Position numbers and translations under genes: made by a program. The notes below the pieces were generated by a model. It ran no database searches, was not told the DNA's origin, and worked only from the letters and a program-made list of their open reading frames with translations. This document shows, one piece after another, positions 43,910-52,444 of a stretch of 64,000 nt of DNA; the first letter of the stretch is position 1, and each line of letters opens with the position of its first letter. The stretch comes from Salinisphaera sp. (lineage in GTDB: Bacteria; Pseudomonadota; Gammaproteobacteria; Nevskiales; Salinisphaeraceae): assembly GCF_002729955.1 (NCBI RefSeq), contig NZ_PBYA01000028.1:1-64000 (forward strand), in the 5' to 3' direction.

Positions 43910-44782
43910 ATGCAAACCGAAGCGATCCGTGCGTTCGTCACGGTCTGTGATCAGGGCTCGTTTCAGGCAGCGGCGAACGCGCTGCACCTGAGCCAGCCCA
44001 CCATCAGCAAACGCCTGGCGTCACTGGAAACGCGCCTGGGCCACGAACTGTTCGACCGTGTGGGCCGTGGCGTCGCGCTGACCGAGGCCGGGCGGGCTTA
44101 TCTGCCCCATGCACGGGAGCTGCTTGCGGTGGTACAGGACGGGCGCCGCGCGCTCGACAACTTACACGTCGAAACCACCGGGCCGCTGCGCCTGGCCCTG
44201 TCACATCATGTGGGTCTGCACCGCATGCCGGAGGTACTGCGCGCCTATGTGGCCCGCCATCCGAACGTGACGCCGGAGATCGTATTTCTGGATTCCGAAG
44301 CCGCCTGTCGCAGCGTCGTCAACGGCGACTGCGAGCTGGCCGTGATTACTCTGCCGACGCCGCCCCACCCGGGGCTGGTCGAAGACTGTATCTGGAATGA
44401 TCCGATGAGCGTGTTCGTGGGCCAGGATCATGCCCTGGCCAACGCCGGGCAGGTCAACGTGGCGGATCTGGCACGCTATCCCGCCGTCTTGCCGCCGGTG
44501 GAAAGCTACACCTATGACATCGTCGCGGCGGCGCTGGCGCCGTACGGACTCACCCTTGACCCGCGCATGACCAGCCATTATCTGGAAACGCTGCGCATGC
44601 TCGCCGGCGTGGGCATCGGCTGGACCGTGCTGCCCACCTCGATGCAGCACCCGGAGCTCACCCGTCTCGAACTGCCGGGCGTGCATATCGAACGCCGGCT
44701 GGGCGCCATTCGCCACCCGCGCCGGAGCCTGTCCAACGCAGCGCGCGCCCTGCTAACGATGCTGGACGCGCGCCGCGACTAG
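43910..44782 (+). CDS. LysR-family transcriptional regulator, divergent from leuC
   Basis: 290 residues. The winged helix-turn-helix is at about 1-60 (AAANALHLSQPTISKRLASL), followed by the linker helix and a type-2 periplasmic-binding-protein-like effector domain. AAGGGCG lies seven bases before the ATG. Its divergent position and the conserved neighbour PA3122 in Pseudomonas suggest it activates leuCDB in response to a leucine-pathway intermediate. It ends two bases before the stop of a converging gene. Confidence 0.9.
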   Translation: MQTEAIRAFVTVCDQGSFQAAANALHLSQPTISKRLASLETRLGHELFDRVGRGVALTEAGRAYLPHARELLAVVQDGRRALDNLHVETTGPLRLALSHHVGLHRMPEVLRAYVARHPNVTPEIVFLDSEAACRSVVNGDCELAVITLPTPPHPGLVEDCIWNDPMSVFVGQDHALANAGQVNVADLARYPAVLPPVESYTYDIVAAALAPYGLTLDPRMTSHYLETLRMLAGVGIGWTVLPTSMQHPELTRLELPGVHIERRLGAIRHPRRSLSNAARALLTMLDARRD

Positions 44783-44784
44783 CA

Positions 44785-46251
44785 CTAGCTTTCGCGCACG
44801 ATGCGCCAGCCGCCGTCCTCGCGTACCAGGGTCACGCGCTTGCGCTCGCGATCTTCGTAAGTGTTGGACTTGTAATGCTGATTGAAGCTGGCCTGGGCGC
44901 GATCGTCGCCCAGCAGGCTGACCTGAATATCGCTGATCTCGACCCGAATCCAGGCCGGGCCCTTCACGGCGCGGTCGCGCGACTTCGCCCAGGCGGTCAG
45001 GCTGGTGCCGTCCTTGGGCTGATAATTGTCGCTGTAGGCATTCAGATAGCGGCGCACATCCTGAGCTGCCCAGGCATCCGCCCAGTCCTTGAGGGCCTGT
45101 TCGACGGCCTGGCGTGCCTGCGACTGGCTTTCGGCCTGCATCTGCGCCGGCGCGGAAGCCGGCTCGGCACCGGCGTTCTGACTGGGCGTATTCGACGCCG
45201 GTTCAGGGCTCGAATCGTCGGCCGAAGGCGCGCCATCACGCGGCGGCGCTTCGCTCACGCGCTGGCTGTCGACGCTTTCGGACTGAGCAGCGTCGGCGGA
45301 CACGGTGAACTGGATTGCGTCGGGATCGCCTTCGCGCAGAATCTGCCAGCCGTCGGCGGTTTCCTGCATCAGCAGCGCCTTGCGCTCGCTGTCCTGATAG
45401 GTGTCTGACTTGTAGCGCTGGTTGAACTTCACCAGCGCCTGCTCGCCGCGGTGGTCGATCTGGGTATTGCTCAGGGTAACGTCGATACGCGCCGGCCCGC
45501 TCACGCGCTCACGCCGCTGTGCGGCCCAGGCCGAACGGCTCATGCCGTCGTCGGGCACGAAGTCGGGGCTGTACATCGACAGATAACCGTCGACATCCTG
45601 CGCCGACCAGACTGCCGCCCAGCTTTGCAGCGTGGACTGCGGCGAACTGGTATCGATATCCACCGGGGCATTGCGACGGGCCGTGACGTTGGGTACGGCC
45701 GGCGGCGTCGGCTTGGAAGCCGAGGCCGAGCCTGCGCTCATGCCACCGCCGATGAACTCGGCCAGCTGCTGGCTTTTGGCCCGGGCGATGGCATTGTCGC
45801 TTTCCAGCTCGCCCGCGCGCGCATAGGCGCCCTGCGCCATGGCGACATAGATATCGCCGAGATTCTCTTGCGCCGGACCGTGCTGGGGATTGATTTCGAC
45901 CGCCTTTTCCAGCGCCGACTGCGCGCCTTCGAGGTCGTTGTTGCGGGCACGCAGTACGCCGAGATTGTTCCAGGCCTCGGCCATTTCCGGGTTATCCGAC
46001 ACCAGTGCGTTGAAGGTATCCAGCGCTGCCGCCGTATCGCCGCTGCGAGCGAGCGCGAGGCCCTTGAGAAACCGGGCTTCGGCGTTGTTCGGCGACTTCG
46101 CCAATACCGCGTCCAGCTGCTCTACCGCGCTCGAATAATCGTTGCGTGACAGGGCGTCGCGTGCGGCGTCCATGTCCGCATGGGCCACCCCGCCCGACAG
46201 CGCGGCAACGATAAGGGCCGTGGCGGCCGAGGTCTTGAATCTGATGGTCAT
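44785..46251 (-). CDS. Periplasmic TPR protein with two NTF2-like (Cds6-type) domains
   Basis: 488 residues. A signal peptide (about 1-25) precedes three or four TPR helices pairs (about 28-150; AEARFLKGLALARSGDTAAALDTF). Two homologous NTF2-like domains follow: one near 200-310 (WAAVWSAQDVDGYLSMYSPDF) and one near 365-488 (WADAWAAQDVRRYLNAYSDNY), separated by a Ser/Ala/Glu-rich linker. The duplicated domain resembles the C-terminal module of Cds6-type L,D-transpeptidase relatives, but no transpeptidase domain is present. ATG at 46251 is preferred to an in-frame TTG 18 bases earlier. Likely an envelope protein of unknown partner. Confidence 0.78.
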   Translation of the reverse strand: MTIRFKTSAATALIVAALSGGVAHADMDAARDALSRNDYSSAVEQLDAVLAKSPNNAEARFLKGLALARSGDTAAALDTFNALVSDNPEMAEAWNNLGVLRARNNDLEGAQSALEKAVEINPQHGPAQENLGDIYVAMAQGAYARAGELESDNAIARAKSQQLAEFIGGGMSAGSASASKPTPPAVPNVTARRNAPVDIDTSSPQSTLQSWAAVWSAQDVDGYLSMYSPDFVPDDGMSRSAWAAQRRERVSGPARIDVTLSNTQIDHRGEQALVKFNQRYKSDTYQDSERKALLMQETADGWQILREGDPDAIQFTVSADAAQSESVDSQRVSEAPPRDGAPSADDSSPEPASNTPSQNAGAEPASAPAQMQAESQSQARQAVEQALKDWADAWAAQDVRRYLNAYSDNYQPKDGTSLTAWAKSRDRAVKGPAWIRVEISDIQVSLLGDDRAQASFNQHYKSNTYEDRERKRVTLVREDGGWRIVRES

Positions 46252-46289
46252 GGAAACGAAATCCCCCAAGCGAGTTCTACTGCGTTCGT

Positions 46290-46318
46290 ATTATGCCGTT
46301 TAGTGATCGCGTTGCCAG
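46290..46318 (-). promoter_or_regulatory. Sigma-70-like promoter for the TPR/NTF2 gene
   Basis: CTGGCA (46318-46313) and CATAAT (46295-46290) are 17 bases apart and match four and five of six consensus positions. The predicted start of transcription is about 30 bases before the ATG. Confidence 0.6.
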
Positions 46319-46331
46319 ACCAACGCATCAA

Positions 46332-47432
46332 TCAAGCGCGCTCCGAGGCGATCGGTGCCAGCCCGCTGGCGACATCTGCGTTCTGGGCGCGATGACGAAG
46401 GGCGTGGTCGAGCAGCACAAGCGCGAGCATGGCCTCGGCGATGGGTGTCGCCCGCAGCCCCACGCAGGGATCGTGGCGACCGGTGGTGCGCATCTGTGTG
46501 GCCTGGCCCTGCGTGTCGATGGTATCGCCCGGAATGATGATGCTCGAGGTGGGCTTGAGCGCCATGCTCGCGCGAATGGTCTGGCCGCTTGAAATACCGC
46601 CCTGTATGCCACCCGAATGGTTGCTGGCAAAGCCCTCGGGCGACATTTCGTCGCGGTGCTGCGAACCGCGCTGATTGACCACGGCAAAGCCGTCGCCGAT
46701 CTCCACCCCCTTGACCGCGTTGATGCTCATCAAGGCCTTCGCAATCTCGGCGTCGAGACGATCGAAGACGGGCTCGCCCCACCCCGGCGGCACGCCGGTG
46801 GCCACCACGTTGATACGGGCGCCGATCGAGTCGCCGTCCTTGCGCAGGGCGTTGATGTAGTTCTCCAGCTCTTCGAGACGCGCCGGTTCGGCACAGAAGA
46901 ACGGATTGTGATTGGCGGCGTCCAGATCGTTGCAGGCCAGCTCCAGCGGGCCCATGGCCGCCAGATAGCCCTGAATACGCACGCCGAAGCGCTCGGCGAG
47001 CACCTTGCGCGCGATCGCACCGGCCGCCACGCGGGTGGCGGTTTCGCGCGCCGAGGAGCGGCCGCCGCCACGATAATCGCGAATGCCGTATTTCTGCAGG
47101 TAGGCGTAATCGGCGTGATTGGGCCGGAATACGTCTTTGATCTTGGAGTAATCGCGCGAACGCTGATCGGTGTTTTCGATGATCAGCCCGATCGGCGTGC
47201 CGGTGGTCTTGCCTTCGAACACGCCCGATACGATACGGGCGCAATCGTCTTCACGGCGCTGAGTCACATAGCGCGACGTGCCGGGCTTGCGCCGATCCAG
47301 ATCGGCCTGCAAGTCGTCTTCGCTGATCTCGATGCCGGGCGGGCAGCCATCGACGATACAGCCGATCGCCGGCCCGTGGCTTTCGCCGAAGGTGGTGACC
47401 GTGAATCGTTCGCCCCAGGTATTGCCTGCCAT
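46332..47432 (-). CDS. aroC: Chorismate synthase
   Basis: 366-residue FMN-dependent enzyme that completes the shikimate pathway. It starts with the family signature [22 protein letters not shown]; further signatures are [18 protein letters not shown] and the C-terminal [22 protein letters not shown] at 47432 gives the exact family N-terminus; an upstream in-frame start is rejected. It follows prmB by 22 bases. Confidence 0.97.
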   Translation of the reverse strand: MAGNTWGERFTVTTFGESHGPAIGCIVDGCPPGIEISEDDLQADLDRRKPGTSRYVTQRREDDCARIVSGVFEGKTTGTPIGLIIENTDQRSRDYSKIKDVFRPNHADYAYLQKYGIRDYRGGGRSSARETATRVAAGAIARKVLAERFGVRIQGYLAAMGPLELACNDLDAANHNPFFCAEPARLEELENYINALRKDGDSIGARINVVATGVPPGWGEPVFDRLDAEIAKALMSINAVKGVEIGDGFAVVNQRGSQHRDEMSPEGFASNHSGGIQGGISSGQTIRASMALKPTSSIIIPGDTIDTQGQATQMRTTGRHDPCVGLRATPIAEAMLALVLLDHALRHRAQNADVASGLAPIASERA

Positions 47433-47454
47433 ATGTCTAAAGCCTGTCGAAAAA

Positions 47455-48390
47455 CTAGTTGGCCGTCTCGTTCTGGGCGTCCACCCAGGCATCCAGATCC
47501 TGTGCTTCCAGCACGCCAACGCCCAACCCGCCGCGCTCGAGCTCTACCCACGTTATCGGCAGGTCCGGGTAAGTCTGTTCCAGAGCGAAGGCGCTGTAAC
47601 CCACTTCCAGCACCAGCAGCCCATCTTCGCTGAGATAGTTGCGGGCGTCGAATAGAAGCCGGCTGACCAGCAGCAGGTCGTCGCTGTCGCCGTGAAAGGC
47701 AAACCCCGGTTCGTGTCGGTATTCCGGCGCCAGGCCGGCCCATTCGTCGCGGGTGACATAGGGCGGGTTGGTCACGATCAGATCGAAACGCTGCTCGGGC
47801 AGACCATCGAACAGATCCGCCTTCACATACTCCACCTGCGGCCCGATATCGTGCTTGTCGCTGTTGATACGCGCGACGGCCAGCGCGTCGTCGCTGGCAT
47901 CCGTGGCGACCACGCGGGCTTCCGGAAAAGCCAGCGCGCAGGCGATGGCAATCGCGCCGCTGCCGGTACACAAATCGAGAACGGACAACGGTTCGCGGTG
48001 GCCCAGCCACGGCTGGAACTCGGTTTCGATGAGTTCGGCGATCGGCGAACGCGGCACGATCACTCGTTCATCCACAAAGAACTCCAGCCCCGCGAACCAG
48101 GCCTTGTTCGTGATGTAGGCGGCGGGTTGGCGGCTGTCGATACGGCGCTCGATGATCTCGATAACCGCGTCGCGCTCGGCAAAAGTCAGCGTGCTGTCGA
48201 GATAGACATCGGGCAGCGTCGCATCCAGACCCAGCGTATCCAGCACCAGATGGGCGGCCTCGTCGACCGCGTTGTCGCTGCCGTGACCGAACGCCAGCCC
48301 CGCCGCGGCAAACCGGGATGCGCCCCAGCGAATGTAATCCATCACGCGCGTGAGCGTTGCGGCGATGTCGGTGTTGTCGTGCTGCGTCAT
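47455..48390 (-). CDS. prmB: 50S ribosomal protein uL3 N(5)-glutamine methyltransferase
   Basis: 311 residues. The SAM motif [16 protein letters not shown] and the glutamine-methyltransferase signature TNPPYV are clear, with the N-terminal helical domain that distinguishes PrmB/HemK proteins. PrmB methylates a glutamine of ribosomal protein uL3; prmB directly upstream of aroC is the conserved order in E. coli and Pseudomonas and separates it from PrmC. Confidence 0.93.
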   Translation of the reverse strand: MTQHDNTDIAATLTRVMDYIRWGASRFAAAGLAFGHGSDNAVDEAAHLVLDTLGLDATLPDVYLDSTLTFAERDAVIEIIERRIDSRQPAAYITNKAWFAGLEFFVDERVIVPRSPIAELIETEFQPWLGHREPLSVLDLCTGSGAIAIACALAFPEARVVATDASDDALAVARINSDKHDIGPQVEYVKADLFDGLPEQRFDLIVTNPPYVTRDEWAGLAPEYRHEPGFAFHGDSDDLLLVSRLLFDARNYLSEDGLLVLEVGYSAFALEQTYPDLPITWVELERGGLGVGVLEAQDLDAWVDAQNETAN

Positions 48391-48803
48391 ACCGTCTCGT
48401 GTGTAGCCTCAAAGCAGCCGTCCCCGGGGCGTCCGGGCATCTGGCTGGTACGCAATCATAGCGACGCCGTGCGCCGCGTGGCGCAAGGATAAACCACATC
48501 CGCGCTTTGCGCGGCCCGGCAACCGCTGCATAATTCGTCGGGGCCGCCTCGTTTCGCAGGCGATCGACGAACAAACGCGCATGGCATGGCTTTGGCGCGC
48601 TGGCGCGCCGTCGAGTTCGACCCCGAGAGGTTGAAGGCTCACGCAAACGCTACGGGAGCGAATACGCGAGGATCGCGTTGCAGCGCTGGCTCGTATGGCC
48701 TGTCATGCCACATCCGCGCGGGCGAACTTGGGCCGCGGCCGACTATGCACAGGTTCGCAGGCGGCGCTACGCTGCGCGCATCCACCGATTCACGGTATAT
48801 CGA
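48391..48803. other. 413-base divergent intergenic region between prmB and psd
   Basis: No convincing gene was found. It contains a six-pair hairpin CCGCGC-TTT-GCGCGG near 48510, no U-run, and no tRNA-like fold. Open frames running into it from psd have no family-like sequence before the psd ATG at 48804. It presumably carries both promoters, but no clear -35/-10 pair was seen. Confidence 0.4.
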
Positions 48804-49700
48804 ATGGCTTCACCGAACGCGGCAAGCACCGGCGACCGGCTTTTTGCTGCCCTGCTCTGGCTCTTGCCAACGCGCGCGATATCGCGCGCCGCCCATGCCC
48901 TGGCACGGGCACGCCTGCCCTGGTTGAAACAGACGCTGATCAACACTTTCATGCGCCTGTATCCCAGTATCGACATGCAGGAGGCGGCCCAGCCCGACCC
49001 CACGGCCTATTCCAGCTTCAACGCCTTTTTCACCCGCGCGCTCGCCCCCGATGCACGGCCCATGCCCGAGGACCGCGAACGGATCGTGTCGCCGGTGGAC
49101 GGCACCCTCGGCGCCTTCGGCCAGGCCCGTACCGGCATGATCTGCCAGACCAAGGGCATGGCCTACGATCTGCGCACGCTGGTGGGCGGCAGCGAAGCCT
49201 GGTCGGCCGCGTTTCTGGGGGGCCACTATGCGACCTTTTATCTTGCGCCCTCGAACTACCATCGCGTCCATATGCCCCTGGACGGCTGCGTACGTGAAAT
49301 GCGTTATGTGCCCGGGCGGCTGTTCGGCGTGAACCCGCGCTGCGTGCGCGCCATTCCGCGCCTGTTCGCACGCAACGAACGCCTGGTGACCCTCTACGAC
49401 ACGGCGGTCGGGCCAATGGCGCTGGTCATGGTGGGCGCGTTCATCGTGGGCGGCATCCACACCCGCTGGGCCGGCCAGGTGTGCCCGCCGCACCGGCGTA
49501 CCCCGCGCAACGAAAGCTTCATCGATGCCACCCTGGAAAACGCCTACTACGCCCGCGGCGAAGAGATGGGCCGTTTTTCGATCGGTTCCAGCGTGATCCT
49601 GCTGTTCGGTCCGGGGGCGCTGGCCTGGGAGGACCCGCTTTACAACGGTCAGCCGGTCAAACTGGGCGATTCCATCGCCCGCCTCGGCAACGGCGCCTGA
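48804..49700 (+). CDS. psd: Phosphatidylserine decarboxylase proenzyme
   Basis: 298 residues. The protein self-cleaves at a Gly-Ser bond to create a pyruvoyl group; here the site is GSS in MGRFSIGSSVILLF near the C-terminus, where E. coli has LGST. The conserved histidine elements YHRVHMPLDG and SPVDGTLG are present. It makes phosphatidylethanolamine at the inner membrane. ATG at 48804 is the first plausible start; the ribosome site is weak. psd next to epmA is the E. coli order. Confidence 0.95.
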   Translation: MASPNAASTGDRLFAALLWLLPTRAISRAAHALARARLPWLKQTLINTFMRLYPSIDMQEAAQPDPTAYSSFNAFFTRALAPDARPMPEDRERIVSPVDGTLGAFGQARTGMICQTKGMAYDLRTLVGGSEAWSAAFLGGHYATFYLAPSNYHRVHMPLDGCVREMRYVPGRLFGVNPRCVRAIPRLFARNERLVTLYDTAVGPMALVMVGAFIVGGIHTRWAGQVCPPHRRTPRNESFIDATLENAYYARGEEMGRFSIGSSVILLFGPGALAWEDPLYNGQPVKLGDSIARLGNGA

Positions 49701-49715
49701 AACGCGCCGAATCGC

Positions 49716-50660
49716 TCAACGACGCGCCCAATCGAAGGCCAGCGCCTCGGCCAGGCAATCGAAGCCGCAGATAAGCGCCAGTAGCCGGTCCACCCCCAGG
49801 GCCACGCCGGCACTGGGCGGCAGCCCGGTCGCCATCGCGTCCAGCAGACGTTCATCCAGTTCCGTTGCGGGCGCCCCCGCCTCACGGCGCAGCCGCTGTT
49901 CCCGCTGCATGCGCTCGCGTGCGGTTGCGGCATCGGTCAGCTCCTGGGCGCCGTTGGCCAGTTCCACGCCCTGCCAGAACCATTCGAAGCGATGGGCCAC
50001 GCCGGGGCGCTCGCCATCCGTGGCCACCAGAACCGCGTCCTCGGCGGGGAAATCGACTACGCACTGCGGGCCGTTCTGGCCCAGCGTGGGCTGAACCGCC
50101 AGACTCATGATGAGGTCGAGCCAGAATGCGCGATCATTATCAGACGCGGCATCGGCGGGGGCGAGCTGTCGCTGACGCGCCCAGTCGGCAAGCGCCGCCG
50201 CTTCGCACTCGATCGGGTCGAGTCCGGTCACGGCTTCGAACACCGCCCGATATTCACGGCTCGGAGCACAGCGTACACCGGCGACAGCCTCGATCAGCGC
50301 GCCGGTCTCCGCGACCATATCGGCCATGCCTGCCTGCGGCCGATACCACTCGAGCATCCAGAACTCGGGGTTGTGCCAGCGCCCGGCCTCCCCGGCACGA
50401 AAAACCGGCCCAAGCTGATAGATGGCGCCCATGTCGGCGGCGAGCAGGCGTTTGAGTGCGTGCTCGGGCGACGGCACGAGATAGCCGGCCTGCTCGACGC
50501 GCATGCTCATCAAGCCGCGCTCTGCCGGGGCCGCGCTGGCTAGCAGCGGCGTGTTGACTTCGAGCACGCCGCGCTCGGCCATGAACGCGCGGATATCGCC
50601 CAGCAGCCGGGCACGACGTGCCAGTGTCGCCCGGCTTGCACAGGGGCGCCAGTCGTTCAT
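49716..50660 (-). CDS. epmA: EF-P--(R)-beta-lysine ligase EpmA
   Basis: 314-residue class II lysyl-tRNA-synthetase-like protein without an anticodon-binding domain. It has the class II motifs (GPVFRAGEAGRWHNPEFWMLEW and the C-terminal GVALGVDRLLALICG). It attaches (R)-beta-lysine to Lys34 of elongation factor P. It lies 30 bases downstream of efp on the same strand and converges with psd. Confidence 0.95.
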   Translation of the reverse strand: MNDWRPCASRATLARRARLLGDIRAFMAERGVLEVNTPLLASAAPAERGLMSMRVEQAGYLVPSPEHALKRLLAADMGAIYQLGPVFRAGEAGRWHNPEFWMLEWYRPQAGMADMVAETGALIEAVAGVRCAPSREYRAVFEAVTGLDPIECEAAALADWARQRQLAPADAASDNDRAFWLDLIMSLAVQPTLGQNGPQCVVDFPAEDAVLVATDGERPGVAHRFEWFWQGVELANGAQELTDAATARERMQREQRLRREAGAPATELDERLLDAMATGLPPSAGVALGVDRLLALICGFDCLAEALAFDWARR

Positions 50661-50690
50661 GCCGGGCCTGGCAACGCCTTGCGCGCCGGA

Positions 50691-51263
50691 CTAGCTTTCG
50701 TTGGCGCGGGAGACGTATTCGCCCTTGCGCGTGTCGACCTTGAGCGTTTCGCCTTCTTCGATGAACAGCGGCACGCGCACCACGGCGCCGGTTTCCAGCG
50801 TGGCCGGCTTGCCGCCGCCGCCGGAGGTGTCGCCGCGAACGCCCGGATCGGTTTCGGTCACGGTCAGGGTGACGAAGTTCGGCGGCTCGACCTGCAAAGG
50901 CGTACCGTTCCAGAGCGTCACGCTGCAGGTGTCCTGGGCCTTGAGCCATTTGGTGGCATCGCCCACCGCCGCTTCGCCGGCCTGATACTGCTCGAAGCTG
51001 TTCGGCTCCATGAAGTGCCAGAACTCGCCGTCGTGGTAGAGATACTGCAAATCCACGTCCATCACGTCGGCGGCTTCGACGCTGTCGCCCGACTTGAAGG
51101 TACGCTCGATAACGCGGTTGGTCTTGAGGTTGCGAATCTTGACGCGGTTGAACGCCTGGCCCTTGCCGGGTTTGACGAACTCGTTCTCGACGATGGCACA
51201 GGGGTCGCCATCGAGAATGATCTTGAGCCCGCCCTTGAACTGGTTGGTATTGAAGGTCGCCAT
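50691..51263 (-). CDS. efp: Elongation factor P
   Basis: 190 residues in three beta domains. The modification site is K34 in VKPGKGQAF, the same position as in E. coli, and the lysylation-type surrounding sequence agrees with epmA and epmB on either side. EF-P rescues ribosomes stalled at polyproline. ATG at 51263 gives the standard N-terminus; a longer open frame into the divergent promoter is rejected. A glycine run (GDTSGGGGK) sits in domain III. Confidence 0.97.
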   Translation of the reverse strand: MATFNTNQFKGGLKIILDGDPCAIVENEFVKPGKGQAFNRVKIRNLKTNRVIERTFKSGDSVEAADVMDVDLQYLYHDGEFWHFMEPNSFEQYQAGEAAVGDATKWLKAQDTCSVTLWNGTPLQVEPPNFVTLTVTETDPGVRGDTSGGGGKPATLETGAVVRVPLFIEEGETLKVDTRKGEYVSRANES

Positions 51264-51351
51264 AGAAGCTTGTTTCTGGTTGGTTGAAAACCGCGCGCCC
51301 GGGACGCGCGCCCGGTTGGCGCAGCGCGGACGGCGTTCTACACTGACCGCC

Positions 51352-52428
51352 ATGCATCACGCCAAAGTCGAGACTCTGCGCGCGCCTGCGCGAAAGCGCG
51401 CCAGTCTATCGCAAACCGGTCACGGCTGGCAGCAGGCCATGCGCGAGTCGGTTACCGATATCGAAACCCTGCTCGATCTGCTCGCGTTCGACGAGTCCGC
51501 GCGCGGCGTATTCGCCCATGTACATACCGGCTTTCCGTTACGGGTGCCGCGCAGCTATGTCGCGCGCATGCGCCCCGGCGATGTAAACGACCCGTTGCTG
51601 CGTCAGGTTCTGCCTGTGGAGGCAGAAAACGCTGACGTGCCCGGTTTCTCGATGGACGCGGTCGGCGATCACGCCAGCGCACTCGGCGATGGCGTACTGC
51701 ATAAATACCACGGACGTGCGCTGCTGGTGACCACGGGCGCCTGCGCGGTGCACTGTCGCTATTGTTTCCGGCGCCATTTCGACTATGCGAACCAGCATGC
51801 GGGCGCCCGTCAGGGCGACACCGCCCTGGCCCATATCGCGGCGGATACGAGCATCAACGAAGTGATTCTGTCCGGCGGTGATCCGCTGTCGTTGAGCAAC
51901 GCCCGGCTCGAAGCGCTGGGCGAAGCGCTGGATGCAATCGAACACGTCACCCGGATTCGGATTCATACCCGTACCGCGGTCGTATTGCCCGAGCGCATCG
52001 ACGCCGGCCTGGTCAACTGGGTGAGTCAGCGGCGCCAGCAGGTGGTGATCGTCATCCATGCCAACCATGCGCAGGAGCTCGACGACGAGGTGGCGATGCG
52101 GCTGGCCGCGCTGCGCGAGGCCGGTGCCACCCTGCTTAATCAGGCGGTTCTGCTCAAGAACGTCAACGATGATGTCGATACATTGATAGAACTCAGTGAA
52201 CGGCTCTTTGCCGTGGGCGTGATGCCGTACTATCTGCATATGCTCGACCGGGTGGCCGGCAGCGCCCATTTCGAAGTGGCCGAGACGCGGGCACGCGCGC
52301 TCGTCGACCGTGTGGCGGCCCGCCTGCCGGGCTATCTCGTGCCTCGGCTGGCGCGAGAAAACGCCGGCGACGCCGCAAAACAGGTACTCGGCCACGACGC
52401 CGGCCCGAGCGGCGCCCATACGCGATGA
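51352..52428 (+). CDS. epmB: EF-P beta-lysylation protein EpmB (lysine 2,3-aminomutase)
   Basis: 358-residue radical-SAM enzyme that converts (S)-alpha-lysine to (R)-beta-lysine for EpmA. The cluster cysteines are C131, C135 and C138 (CAVHCRYC). The SGGDPLSL and [12 protein letters not shown] segments are typical of the aminomutase family. It is divergent from efp with an 88-base gap that must hold both promoters. A longer frame starting inside efp is rejected. The epmC hydroxylase gene is not in the window. Confidence 0.95.
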   Translation: MHHAKVETLRAPARKRASLSQTGHGWQQAMRESVTDIETLLDLLAFDESARGVFAHVHTGFPLRVPRSYVARMRPGDVNDPLLRQVLPVEAENADVPGFSMDAVGDHASALGDGVLHKYHGRALLVTTGACAVHCRYCFRRHFDYANQHAGARQGDTALAHIAADTSINEVILSGGDPLSLSNARLEALGEALDAIEHVTRIRIHTRTAVVLPERIDAGLVNWVSQRRQQVVIVIHANHAQELDDEVAMRLAALREAGATLLNQAVLLKNVNDDVDTLIELSERLFAVGVMPYYLHMLDRVAGSAHFEVAETRARALVDRVAARLPGYLVPRLARENAGDAAKQVLGHDAGPSGAHTR

Positions 52429-52444
52429 TGTCAAGGGGAAAGGA

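Noticed and set aside
48586-48803. N-terminal extension of psd or a small gene before it
   Set aside because: The sequence ahead of Met at 48804 is Arg-rich, unlike psd family N-termini, and has no ribosome site.
51264-51353. Longer N-termini for efp and epmB reaching across their divergent gap
   Set aside because: They would overlap each other and remove the only promoter space; the internal ATGs give exact family N-termini.
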